NCBI GenBank assembly: GCA_030247525.1
Contig: JAOTSC010000008.1
Coordinates: 1 to 41,937 of the forward strand
DNA length: 41,937 nt
Origin: a bacterium
GTDB taxonomy: Bacteria; Electryoneota; JAOADG01
Direction: 5' to 3'
The notes beneath the pieces are model-generated. The model searched no databases, had not been told where the DNA came from, and saw only the letters and a list, made by a program, of their open reading frames with translations. A program made the translations under genes and the position numbers. The first letter of the stretch is position 1. Each line of letters opens with the position of its first letter. Below, piece by piece: positions 33,399-41,433 of this stretch.

Positions 33399-34988
33399 TC
33401 AACGAACTAACAACAGCTTTCCCGCGAAAAGCTTTGGTGCATTCTGGTTGGAAATCTCTGCCCGATAGAGATACACCCCGCTTGCCAATTCTGGGGCAGC
33501 GCGCCACGGAAAACGATGATTCCCCGCCCCGATGGCCCCGCGATACAGTTGGGCAACTTCATTCCCTTGTACGTCGAAGATTGCCAATCGGAGATTGCTT
33601 GCCTCCGGTATCGCTAAGGATAAATTCGCTGTGGAATTAAAGGGATTGGGTGCCACCGCTATCGCATACTCGGATGGCAAAATCGTTGACGAAGTAATCA
33701 CTGAATTAGTCACAATGGAAAAGTCACTATCCGACTCGTCAGTCAGAAACTCATACATATCGGACACAATCCGGATTCTGGCGTGCGTCGTATTCACCCG
33801 GTCGATAAACCATGGACTGATGCCATCGTGTTGAATATTCTCTAAAATGGGAATCCAAGTCCCATTGGGATAATCAAGGTTGATACTAACGGTGATGGTG
33901 CCCGGGAAACCGCCGCCATACCAGCGCAAAGTGTCGGTGGTTCCTCCGTCATATACTTCTCCGCCATTGGGTGTTAACAATCGTAATTCTGGTACAGCCA
34001 CTGAGTAAACGCTAAAGGAACGAAAATCGCTCACATATAACGTATTGTTAACTTTCGTAATGCCAACCGGATATGAATTGTAATACCAACCGATTAACTG
34101 CGGATCGATGGGGTTCGCAATGTTCAGCATGTACAATCCCGAGCCAGCATTTCCGACAAACAGCGTATCGCCAGACAACACGACATCATGGGTGATCCCG
34201 CCGCGACCATCGATCCAAGTGGCGGCGACGAATGGTGCTGTTGGATTCACAATATTCACAATTTTTAATCCACTTTGGTAATTTGCGACGTAGGCATAAT
34301 CACCTCGAACGACACACCTTCTTGTTAGCCCCGGAAGAGCACAAACACCGACCTCTGTCGGTTGGAGTGGATTCGAAATATCAACTATGCGAAAACCGGC
34401 ATACCAACAACTAAGGTAAGCATAGTTACCTTGTACGGCGATACCCTCCGCACGATCCGGCATTTGCAGAGTTTGCAGTATTGATGGTGAGGTTACATTG
34501 GCAATGTTTGCTATCACCAAACCGGCATTGCGGTCGCTAATGAATGCTGTTTGTCCAACAACCTCCATTTGCGTCGGATGTCCACCGGTAGTAAAGGTGG
34601 TAGTTAATAACGGTGCAGTGGGAACGCTCATATTGTAAATTTTTACATCGGTGCCGGGCGAAAATATGTAGAAATAGTTTTGTAGGCGGTAAATTGGAAA
34701 TCCTTGTTCCATCTGTAAAAATCCGACATTCTGCGGGTTGATCGGATTGGAGATATCCCAAATCTTGATACCGATGGTGTATATGCCTTCGAAGAGGTAA
34801 TTATCATACAATGTGGTCGCCCACACCTGACCGGATGGCTGCGATTCGCGAAACCGCAAAGATAAATTGAGCGAATCCTGTGCGAAGCAGGGGGTTGCAA
34901 AAGTTGCGGTTAGTAAGAAAAAGAAAAGCCTGTAGAATCGTAGGCGCGATTGCGTTGCGTTGTTACAGCTGGGTGGATAATGAGTCAT
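33399..34988 (-). CDS. Secreted LVIVD-repeat protein with Ig-like module and sorting domain
   Basis: A 529-residue exported protein. The signal peptide lies at about residues 1-37 (hydrophobic FYRLFFFLLTATFA, cut near CFAQ). The main part contains repeated LVIVD-type beta-propeller blades: IKIWDISNPINPQNVG, LVIANIANVTSPSIL, FRIVDISNPLQPTEVG, LKIVNIVNPTAPFV and LYMLNIANPIDPQLIG, about 43 residues apart. One Kre9/KNH-like Ig module follows (TPNGGEVYDGG to SDSDFSIV), homologous to those in the S8 protease, then the sorting domain (PNPFNSTANLSLAIP, SGVYLYRA, KLLLVR). ATG 34988 has GAGGG upstream; a longer TTG-started frame from 35057 would put a non-signal extension first. Probably a surface-displayed adhesive or scaffolding protein; binding partner unknown. 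Confidence 0.87.
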   Translation of the reverse strand: MTHYPPSCNNATQSRLRFYRLFFFLLTATFATPCFAQDSLNLSLRFRESQPSGQVWATTLYDNYLFEGIYTIGIKIWDISNPINPQNVGFLQMEQGFPIYRLQNYFYIFSPGTDVKIYNMSVPTAPLLTTTFTTGGHPTQMEVVGQTAFISDRNAGLVIANIANVTSPSILQTLQMPDRAEGIAVQGNYAYLSCWYAGFRIVDISNPLQPTEVGVCALPGLTRRCVVRGDYAYVANYQSGLKIVNIVNPTAPFVAATWIDGRGGITHDVVLSGDTLFVGNAGSGLYMLNIANPIDPQLIGWYYNSYPVGITKVNNTLYVSDFRSFSVYSVAVPELRLLTPNGGEVYDGGTTDTLRWYGGGFPGTITVSINLDYPNGTWIPILENIQHDGISPWFIDRVNTTHARIRIVSDMYEFLTDESDSDFSIVTNSVITSSTILPSEYAIAVAPNPFNSTANLSLAIPEASNLRLAIFDVQGNEVAQLYRGAIGAGNHRFPWRAAPELASGVYLYRAEISNQNAPKLFAGKLLLVR

Positions 34989-35057
34989 GATTTGACCCTC
35001 GAATTGTCGACTATTGCCATGATACGTATACGCTGTATCAAGCGCAAGTATATACAA

Positions 35058-35519
35058 TCAATTCTGTTTTTTTTCCCAATTCGGAACGGATTGAATTGCC
35101 GCCATCGTTTGTCGTAAGTCTTGTGTTCGCTGCTTTTGCGTTATCCATTTGATGTGCCAACGGCCATGTTGGAGGAGTTCCCGTTTTACGACCAGACCGT
35201 CGACTCCGAGGAGTCCTAATGTAAAACGTGAGAGTAGAAATACTGACTGATAATCAAAACCAGTTGAAACTAGAACAATTGCGCCTTGGTACCCCAACCG
35301 CCTCAACTTTGGTACCATGAAAAGTCCCGCGCCGGGATGTTCCATAGTGATATCGGAAAATACCGCAGTGTACTTGGCTGGATTCGCTTGAATCGTATCT
35401 ACTCCGGATTTTGCATTCCAGACATGATCAACTAAATAGCCGGCGTGTTCGAGCACCGCCCGTACCCATTCAGCGTACTTCGCATTATCGTCGACGATGA
35501 GTATTCGTTGTTCAGGCAT
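35058..35519 (-). CDS. Receiver-only response regulator
   Basis: A 153-residue CheY-like receiver domain with a short C-terminal extension and no output domain. Acid pocket D10-D11 (LIVDDN), phosphoacceptor D56 (FSDITM), switch S85/T86 (VSTGF) and conserved K112 (VVKRE) are all present. The tail (IKWITQKQRTQDLRQTM) is helical and basic/polar. Such proteins relay phosphate or control partners by binding. Its kinase is not adjacent; the upstream hemerythrin-PAS gene is separated by a terminator. The Shine-Dalgarno is weak. Confidence 0.88.
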   Translation of the reverse strand: MPEQRILIVDDNAKYAEWVRAVLEHAGYLVDHVWNAKSGVDTIQANPAKYTAVFSDITMEHPGAGLFMVPKLRRLGYQGAIVLVSTGFDYQSVFLLSRFTLGLLGVDGLVVKRELLQHGRWHIKWITQKQRTQDLRQTMAAIQSVPNWEKKQN

Positions 35520-35589
35520 TGAGGTATCTTATAAAAACCGAATGCAACATATAGATTGTAGGTGCGGTATGCAAGATGTCAAAACAAGA

Positions 35590-35617
35590 AATGAGCGAGG
35601 CTTACACCTCGCTCATT
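35590..35617 (-). terminator. Terminator after the hemerythrin-PAS gene
   Basis: An 11-bp perfect stem (AATGAGCGAGG and complement) with a 6-nt loop; on the minus strand it is followed by TCTTGTTTTG, a T-rich tail. It separates the hemerythrin gene from the response-regulator gene. Confidence 0.8.
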
Positions 35618-35642
35618 GCGAATCGATTACCGGGAAATTCGG

Positions 35643-36617
35643 TTACTTCACTTCCATGGAAGAAAGCGTTCGGGACTGTCCTTCCAAGGAACGTAACGGT
35701 GCGATATCCTGATTCATTTCGACACAGCCGAGATAATTGCCTTCGCCATCGCGTACTGCATAGTAGCTGATGTGCAGAAACATTTCTTTCTGTTCACCAA
35801 AGGGAATCCAGAATGCCGCCGAATCGCGGGTACCAGCTTTCATTTCCGTCAGGATTTGCTCCACCAGATGCACCGATTTCGGCGGGTGGCATTGTTGCAC
35901 GGTTCTGCCAACGACGGACAGTGTGCGGGGGAATATCTTTGGATCGTAGACTTTATTGAAATAACGCACGACATCGTCGGCATCGATGAAGGTGAGTTCA
36001 ACCGGGATTGCGTCGAGCATTGCGCGAATCGTATTGGTATTGAGCGATTTCAATAAATCGACCCGCCCACCGGTAGTGTTTTCCACTGCCTCCAGCAAGT
36101 TATCCCACCGTTCGATGTAACCGACTCCTTGATAAGGCATCTGCTGTGCGACTTCCGCAAATTGTTCCATCAACTTGGTGTCGTCATCCTCATCGAGTAC
36201 CCGTCGTCCCATCGGATAGAGAATATCATTCTCTTTCCAAATATGGTCTTTGGTGAGGGCGATGTATGCTGCCAATTCTTCCCGATACTTTGGCGTGATC
36301 TCGATTGTCTTCTCTTTGATGGCAAACGTGTCACGGGAAAGCTTGAGGAGATACTCTTTTTCCATTTTATGTTCGGACAACATCACCGCAATTGGCCCGC
36401 CATTCATCGGGATGCCGCGCTGCCCCAGCAGCGGGAAGAGTGCCAATTCTTCCTTTTGGTTGTGATATCGGTCGCCGTAATCGAATAGAAACTCAAGCAA
36501 TGCGCCTACGGTCGCGGCATCGAATTTGTCGGCGTTGTTTAGCTGCCGTTCAATCATCACCAGCGCCCGTTCAATCCGGGCGTGATCGTTCATTAGGTGG
36601 TCAACCCACTGTACCAT
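35643..36617 (-). CDS. Hemerythrin-like domain plus PAS domain sensor protein
   Basis: A 324-residue cytosolic protein. The N-terminal hemerythrin-like four-helix domain (about 1-160) has candidate di-iron ligands H12 (NDHARIE), H52 and E56 (YHNQKEE), H83 (SEHKME), H125 and E129 (DHIWKEND). The C-terminal PAS domain (about 197-309) has VELTFIDADDVVRYFNK at its start and FLHISYYAVRDGEGNYLGCVEMNQD at its end, as in the PAS part of DUF438-type proteins. No kinase or cyclase output is present. It may sense O2, NO or redox state. ATG 36617 with AAGGAG seven bases upstream is far better than the longer in-frame extension to 36800. A CRP/FNR-type palindrome lies 67 bp upstream. Confidence 0.9.
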   Translation of the reverse strand: MVQWVDHLMNDHARIERALVMIERQLNNADKFDAATVGALLEFLFDYGDRYHNQKEELALFPLLGQRGIPMNGGPIAVMLSEHKMEKEYLLKLSRDTFAIKEKTIEITPKYREELAAYIALTKDHIWKENDILYPMGRRVLDEDDDTKLMEQFAEVAQQMPYQGVGYIERWDNLLEAVENTTGGRVDLLKSLNTNTIRAMLDAIPVELTFIDADDVVRYFNKVYDPKIFPRTLSVVGRTVQQCHPPKSVHLVEQILTEMKAGTRDSAAFWIPFGEQKEMFLHISYYAVRDGEGNYLGCVEMNQDIAPLRSLEGQSRTLSSMEVK

Positions 36618-36654
36618 GCCAATCTCCTTTTCGTCGGTATATGCTGTATATAAC

Positions 36655-36697
36655 AAAATACGTTGGTATCCCTTGAAAAAACTTTGACGAATGTCAA
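36655..36697 (-). promoter_or_regulatory. CRP/FNR-type site and -10 element upstream of the hemerythrin-PAS gene
   Basis: TTGAC-N4-GTCAA (36684-36697) is a perfect dyad of the type bound by CRP/FNR-family regulators such as FNR-, DNR- or HcpR-like proteins. On the minus strand a TATTTT hexamer follows at 36660-36655. If transcription starts about 7 bp later, the dyad centre sits near -41.5, the class II activation position. The regulator is not in the window. Confidence 0.45.
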
Positions 36698-36823
36698 TCG
36701 CGAGATTTCTGGTTAAATTCGTAGGCATGAATAGGGAAATGTTAAACGATGTGCGGTTGCATTTGTCTATGGAGTAGTCATAACGTAAGTTATTGCACAT
36801 TATTCGGAGATGGCGGCAGGTTT

Positions 36824-38314
36824 ATGCGAATCGTTTTCTTGATGGCGTTAGTGGTTCTTCTGCTGGCGGGATGTGACCCGAACCGGCAGGAGTATGGGCT
36901 CTCGCCGATTATTTATATCTCGCCGAGTGCGCAGGAACGGCTTGCCCGGACGGTGCTCGACCGGGTTACCGAGTTGCAATGGATGGTGGAAGACGATTTG
37001 CAGCGCGGATTCGCCTTGTCGCCGCCACGGGACCCTCGCTATGAAATGACCGATAGCAGTTTTTATCTCCGGCGATTCGCGGGTGATACCCTCTACGAAC
37101 GGGTAAAATTCATTCCCGACATTTGGGCGGCAAGCGGTCAAACACTCGATTCGGTGAAATACCGGTGGGAACAAGTCACCACCGATACCATTAACAATAC
37201 CAACTACCGATACGCGATTAACGCCAAGCGAATCGCCGAAGGGGCGTTGCCACGACTGACCGGCGATTCTTACTTCCGATTTATCGCATACGCTATCGCG
37301 GGCGATGGTTACCGCTATAATTACTCCTATGCCTTAAATGGCGCTTTCAACTTCCCCGGGGGCACACCTCCGATTGGCGGCGCAACGGTGCGCTGGAGCG
37401 GCAATGGCATCACTTGGGAAGGCGACGGCATCCCCTCGAATTGGGCGTTAGCCGGTACTTCGCAAGCAGCAAGTAATGGCAACTGGACGATTTCGTTTAC
37501 GTTGGAAGGAGAAGCTTTTCTCCGTGCTACCATCGACTCCACCGGCACGGGAACCTTCCAAATCGGTTGGGATGCGTTTCGACAGGTCTTCCCCTTCACC
37601 GCGTCGAACACCCGTAATATGCGCGCATTTCTGCCATCGACAATTCTTTCGGCTACCGCACAGGAGCGACTCGCTCGAACGCTATTGGGGCGGGGAACTG
37701 AAGTCACCAATTTAGTACGCGCTTTACAGCGGGGGTATGCCATACCCCATCCCTATCAAGACAGTGCAAATTATCCGATGACCGATAGTCTCTTCTATGC
37801 CCGGTTGGATGGCGATACGTCGGAATGCGTGCGGTTCGTCCCCAATGTTTGGCGAACCGGCGGTATTGCCGATTCCGTACTGTACCGCTGGTCGGTGTTG
37901 CAGGGGGATACTGCGGCTAATGGCGTATTTGCCTACCGGATTAACGCTCGACGATTAGCACCCGATTCGCTCGCCCGGTTAACCGGATTCGCCGGATTTG
38001 ATTATCGCTATTGGTTGAACGGGTACGATTTTTCTTATAACCTCGCGTCTACGTTCGATGAACCGGGCGGCGCGCCGCCGCCGTGGAGTGGCGCCGATTA
38101 CCAATGGTCGGGTAATGTGGTTACATGGGAAGAGGAAGATGTTCCGGTGGTGTGGGAAATGACGGGTCGCTCACAACGCGACGCCAATGCCCGCTGGACG
38201 ACATCATTCTCGCTGATGGGGGATGAATTGATTCGCGCGAATACCGATACGACTGGTAATGGTAGCTTCTGGCTCGCTGCCGATGATTTTATCCAGCAGT
38301 ACATCATTCCGTAG
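36824..38314 (+). CDS. Lipoprotein with a large internal duplication
   Basis: A 496-residue lipoprotein with lipobox L-A-G-C at residues 14-17 after a short hydrophobic signal. The +2 residue is Asp, which in E. coli would favour inner-membrane retention; the rule may not hold here. The mature protein is two related copies, about 33-253 and 275-491. Each opens with AQERLART, then has YxMTDSxFYxR, a VKFIPDIW/VRFVPNVW strand, YRINA(K/R)R, a LARLTG-like segment, NFPGG/DEPGG with PP, a WSGN-x-(I/V)TWE strand, and an RATIDSTGTGTF-like end. No known family is recognised. ATG 36824 is chosen because it starts directly with the lipoprotein signal; the open frame extends to 36749. AGG lies close upstream. 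Confidence 0.8.
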   Translation: MRIVFLMALVVLLLAGCDPNRQEYGLSPIIYISPSAQERLARTVLDRVTELQWMVEDDLQRGFALSPPRDPRYEMTDSSFYLRRFAGDTLYERVKFIPDIWAASGQTLDSVKYRWEQVTTDTINNTNYRYAINAKRIAEGALPRLTGDSYFRFIAYAIAGDGYRYNYSYALNGAFNFPGGTPPIGGATVRWSGNGITWEGDGIPSNWALAGTSQAASNGNWTISFTLEGEAFLRATIDSTGTGTFQIGWDAFRQVFPFTASNTRNMRAFLPSTILSATAQERLARTLLGRGTEVTNLVRALQRGYAIPHPYQDSANYPMTDSLFYARLDGDTSECVRFVPNVWRTGGIADSVLYRWSVLQGDTAANGVFAYRINARRLAPDSLARLTGFAGFDYRYWLNGYDFSYNLASTFDEPGGAPPPWSGADYQWSGNVVTWEEEDVPVVWEMTGRSQRDANARWTTSFSLMGDELIRANTDTTGNGSFWLAADDFIQQYIIP

Positions 38315-38340
38315 TATTCCGTGTAGTGCTTTTCATCGGA

Positions 38341-38369
38341 GTAGGGGCGTGCCGCGCACGCCCTCTTTT
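38341..38369 (+). terminator. GTAGGGG-family repeat, possible terminator of the lipoprotein gene
   Basis: GTAGGGGCGTGC begins the element; GGGCGTGC (38345-38352) pairs with GCACGCCC (38356-38363) over a CGC loop, followed by TCTTTT. It belongs to the dispersed repeat family and is nearly the reverse complement of 30267-30290. The stem plus T-rich tail could terminate the lipoprotein transcript. The remaining 160 bp up to 38528 holds nothing recognisable. Confidence 0.6.
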
Positions 38370-38528
38370 CTTTGATTAAAGCATAGAACATCGATGCTTC
38401 TGCTACCGATTTGTAGGTACAAAGCTCACGTTTTGTGCAACGAGATGCGCTACAAAAGTAGACATTTGTCGCTACGAAACGTAGAACTCGACAATTTGGA
38501 CAAACATTGAAATTGTTGGTGGGGTTAA

Positions 38529-39242
38529 TTACAACAAGCAGTTTTCTGCCAACATCATTGTATTATGCAGAATGTCATTCGTTTCACCAATCGCAACCAA
38601 TTTTCCCCGATAGAGGATAATCACTCTCGTACAGAGCTTCGCAATAAAGTCGAGGTCGTGGGATGCGATGAGTTGGGTGGTCGGAAGATTTTGCAGAATT
38701 GTCAGAAGTTCTTTGCGTCCCCGGGGGTCGAGATCACTGGTCGGTTCATCTAAGAGCAGAATTTTTGCCTGACAAGCGAGCAAGCCCGCCAAACAAACCC
38801 GCCGTTTTTCCCCTCGGCTCAAGCGATGCGGTGCTCGCGCTTCATAGCCGGAGACCCCAGCCAATTGCAACGCATCGGTTACCCGCTGTTTAATCTCCGA
38901 TGTGGAAAGTCCCAATTGCGAGGGCCCGAATCCTACATCTTCTTCGACTGTCGAACAAAACAATTGATCGTCGGGATCCTGAAACAACAACCCCACTTGT
39001 TCCCGAATCGAAAACAAGTTCTGTTCGCTAATCGGAGTATTGAATATGCGAATCGGAGACAGCGTCGCGATTCGTTCGGGAAGCAGTCCGTTGAGATGTA
39101 AAAGCAACGTCGATTTCCCAGCGCCATTCGCTCCGATCAATCCAACCTTTTCCCCGTCGGCAATCTGAAATGTGAGATTCTCTAATGCGATTTTTCCATC
39201 GGGGTAACGATAGGAAAGACTGTTTACATCAATAGCGTTCAC
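38529..39242 (-). CDS. cbiO: Energy-coupling factor transporter ATPase CbiO
   Basis: ATP-binding subunit of a cobalt/nickel ECF transporter. It has Walker A GANGAGKST, Q-loop FQDPDDQLF typical of ECF ATPases, signature LSRGEKRRV, Walker B ILLLDEPTSDLD and the H-loop ASHD. About 237 residues if started at GTG 39242, which overlaps the cbiQ stop as GTGA, the same junction as cbiM-cbiQ, with GGGGGTGG upstream. A GTG three codons earlier (39251) is the alternative. It is the last gene of the cbiM-cbiQ-cbiO unit. Confidence 0.92.
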   Translation of the reverse strand: MNAIDVNSLSYRYPDGKIALENLTFQIADGEKVGLIGANGAGKSTLLLHLNGLLPERIATLSPIRIFNTPISEQNLFSIREQVGLLFQDPDDQLFCSTVEEDVGFGPSQLGLSTSEIKQRVTDALQLAGVSGYEARAPHRLSRGEKRRVCLAGLLACQAKILLLDEPTSDLDPRGRKELLTILQNLPTTQLIASHDLDFIAKLCTRVIILYRGKLVAIGETNDILHNTMMLAENCLL

Positions 39243-39859
39243 AATTGCCACCCCCGTGCGATCATCGCTTGATACACTCGCTCCGCCCGCAACGATGAGC
39301 GGAGAAAGAGTTGCGCAATCACGGTGGCGAGCGATTGCCAGCGTTGCCGGCGACGCTTAGTAAACGTACGACTCGCGCGGGCATCGTTCATCCGGCGCGA
39401 TTCTTCGATGAGGAGAAAGAGATAGCGGTATGTCAGGGCAAGAATCGTCGTTAGTATTTTCGGCAGCCGGAGTTGTCGCATCGCCTGTAATAAACCGGCA
39501 AACGGCGTCGTCGACGTTAACAGCAGCATCGTCGCAGCGCTCAGCGTACTCTTCGTAAGCAACAAGATAAAGCGGTGCAAGCCGTCCGGCTGCACCAACG
39601 CTAAGGTCGAGAGACTCACCGCAAATAATTCCAACCCGAGCAATCGCGTACAAAATTTCCACACCGCGATGCGGCTTATCAATAGAATCGTGATGAGAAG
39701 CGCCGCATAAAATAGCAATCCAATCGAATGGAAAGCGGCGGGGAGGAAGGCTACGCTAATCGTTCCGAGGATGGCGGCAAGCAGTTTAACTACTGGAGCG
39801 ATACGGTGAACCGGCGAAGCGTGCCATTCGTAAAATTCGAGCGCTGGCTGCCGACTCAC
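39239..39859 (-). CDS. cbiQ: Energy-coupling factor transporter transmembrane protein CbiQ
   Basis: A 206-residue EcfT-type scaffold protein with about five membrane segments. Coupling-helix motifs that contact the ATPases are ASRTF within NDARASRTF near residue 161 and the C-terminal ERVYQAMIARGW, matching the Ala-Arg-Gly signatures of CbiQ. GTG start overlapping the cbiM stop by 4 bp (GTGA), so the two are translationally coupled. Works with CbiM (substrate binding) and CbiO (ATP hydrolysis) in the inner membrane. Confidence 0.9.
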   Translation of the reverse strand: MSRQPALEFYEWHASPVHRIAPVVKLLAAILGTISVAFLPAAFHSIGLLFYAALLITILLISRIAVWKFCTRLLGLELFAVSLSTLALVQPDGLHRFILLLTKSTLSAATMLLLTSTTPFAGLLQAMRQLRLPKILTTILALTYRYLFLLIEESRRMNDARASRTFTKRRRQRWQSLATVIAQLFLRSSLRAERVYQAMIARGWQL

Positions 39860-40806
39860 AAACGATCCGGTGCGCGGGCGGCAAGACTGCGCGCGAGGAG
39901 GAACGCCACTGCAAACGTCGCAAGCAATCCGATTACTCCGGCGAGTATGGTTGCGGCTATCGGTGAAGTAAGTCCGGGAATTGCATAATCGGGAAGCGGC
40001 GACGCCACGAGAGGCGTTTCATGGGCAAGCTGCTCGAATCCAAGGAGACCGGCGACCCGTTCGAGTCCGTCGGGAGATGCAGAAGCGAGCGGTGCGAGAA
40101 ACACCGCCAAGCCTAACGATACCGCGATACCGTATCCGACGAACGACCACTCCGCAGCGCTATGCGTTGTTTCCTTCGATGCAGCGAACAGCTCCGGGCG
40201 CGTTTTCGATAAGGAGTAGACGACCAACGTCGTGATGACACATTCTCCGACGCCGATTAGGATGTGTATCGTCGTCATTGCGGGAAAGACGAGTCCTGCC
40301 GGCGCCGAGCCGGAGAAAGCAAGTTGTCCTGAACAGAAAAACGCTCCGGCGACCGTCGAACACCACGCCGCGAGTCCGGTTGCGAGTAATCGATTGCGCA
40401 GTGATTCACCGGTGATTTTTTGGACGAGCGAATACATAAAGTAACCGACATATACCGCGACAATTCCCATGTTGAGTATGTTTGCTCCGAGCGCCGTGAC
40501 CCCGCCATCGGCAAAGAGAAAACATTGCAGCAACAATACCGCAGTCATTACCAATACCGCGCCGTGTACGCCGAACAGCACCGCCGCCAGCGCTGCGCCG
40601 ATCAAGTGTCCCGACGTGCCGCCCATCACTGGGAAGTTGAGCATCTGAGCGGCAAAGATGAAAGCCGCGGCGAGACCTATCATCGGTACTTGACGCGCTG
40701 ATAATGTTTTCCGCAACCGAACCAGTGAGTAGGAGACGCCGGCGAGCGCGATTGCTGCCGTTGCCAAGGAAGTTTTCGGATCGAGAAAACCATCGGGGAT
40801 ATGCAT
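39856..40806 (-). CDS. cbiM: Cobalt/nickel ECF transporter substrate-binding subunit CbiM fused to a PDGLE domain
   Basis: A 316-residue membrane protein that captures Co2+ or Ni2+. MHIPDGFL at the very start provides the N-terminal metal-binding Met-His, and H67 (GGTSGHLIG) is at the position of the second histidine ligand of NikM. Residues about 1-205 are the CbiM/NikM bundle. Residues 220-316 form a CbiN-like PDGLE domain with SPDGLERVAG (244-253) and PLPDYAIPGL (270-279) between two membrane segments, replacing a separate cbiN gene. Sequence alone does not decide between cobalt and nickel. AGGA lies upstream of the ATG. No cobalamin riboswitch-like structure was seen upstream. Confidence 0.92.
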   Translation of the reverse strand: MHIPDGFLDPKTSLATAAIALAGVSYSLVRLRKTLSARQVPMIGLAAAFIFAAQMLNFPVMGGTSGHLIGAALAAVLFGVHGAVLVMTAVLLLQCFLFADGGVTALGANILNMGIVAVYVGYFMYSLVQKITGESLRNRLLATGLAAWCSTVAGAFFCSGQLAFSGSAPAGLVFPAMTTIHILIGVGECVITTLVVYSLSKTRPELFAASKETTHSAAEWSFVGYGIAVSLGLAVFLAPLASASPDGLERVAGLLGFEQLAHETPLVASPLPDYAIPGLTSPIAATILAGVIGLLATFAVAFLLARSLAARAPDRL

Positions 40807-40832
40807 CAGTTCATTCCTATTTCAAACTTCGG

Positions 40833-41276
40833 CTATTCTTCCACTTTCGTAACGATGTACTGATACTGTAAATCACTCGATCCGATATTCTCGAGCGAAT
40901 GCTTGGTATGCGGAGGTATGTAAATGACCTGCCCGGCGACTACCGTTTGCGTGGAATCGCCGTGGTGTAGTTTTGCCGTGCCGGCAAGCAAAACAATAAG
41001 CTCTTCATACCCGTCGGTCGAATGTTCTTCGCATGCCTTCCCCGGTTGAATCCGCATGAATCCCGAACGCAGTTTATGGCTGAGTGGCGGTTTTATCACC
41101 GATTGGTAGGAAACTGCGGGATCGGTGGGCAGTGTGATTACTTTTACGGCAATGTGATCAGGATCGGACGCCGATTGTTCTGTGGTTTGTGAAGGGTGTG
41201 CCATACTCGTTCCCAAGAAAATTGTAAGAAGACTGAAAAAGCTATACCAGTGGAATCTTTGACGGGAAGTTCTCAT
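40833..41276 (-). CDS. Exported cupin-domain protein
   Basis: A 147-residue protein with an N-terminal signal peptide (about 1-26, cut near SMA-H) and one cupin barrel. Cupin motif 1 is present as G-x5-HST-x4-E with the second His replaced by Thr, followed by x6-G; motif 2 is complete (G-x5-P-P-H-x2-H-x3-N). The remaining His/Glu set could bind one metal ion. It lies 26 bp upstream of cbiM on the same strand, so it is probably cotranscribed with the cobalt/nickel transporter and may bind or use the metal in the periplasm. Enzyme activity unknown. Confidence 0.82.
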   Translation of the reverse strand: MRTSRQRFHWYSFFSLLTIFLGTSMAHPSQTTEQSASDPDHIAVKVITLPTDPAVSYQSVIKPPLSHKLRSGFMRIQPGKACEEHSTDGYEELIVLLAGTAKLHHGDSTQTVVAGQVIYIPPHTKHSLENIGSSDLQYQYIVTKVEE

Positions 41277-41373
41277 CGGGTATCCTATGTATCGAAGAGG
41301 TTCTGCGAGATAATCGTGCTACGAATTATATAAAGATAACACAAATTTGGCGGCGGGAAAAGGGGAAAGAAAA

Positions 41374-41398
41374 CGGGCGGACTCTTTTAGTCCGCCCG
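41374..41398 (-). terminator. Rho-independent terminator after the peroxiredoxin gene
   Basis: CGGGCGGACT and AGTCCGCCCG form a perfect 10-bp stem with a 5-nt loop; on the minus strand it is followed by TTTTCTTTCC. It lies between the peroxiredoxin stop and the cupin gene and separates the two units. Confidence 0.88.
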
Positions 41399-41433
41399 CA
41401 TTCATTCGTTGTGAAGTATCACAATTCAATCGG

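Noticed and set aside
41277-41433. Cobalamin or nickel riboswitch upstream of the cbiM unit
   Set aside because: No B12-box-like sequence or extended structure was seen; the only strong hairpin is the peroxiredoxin terminator.
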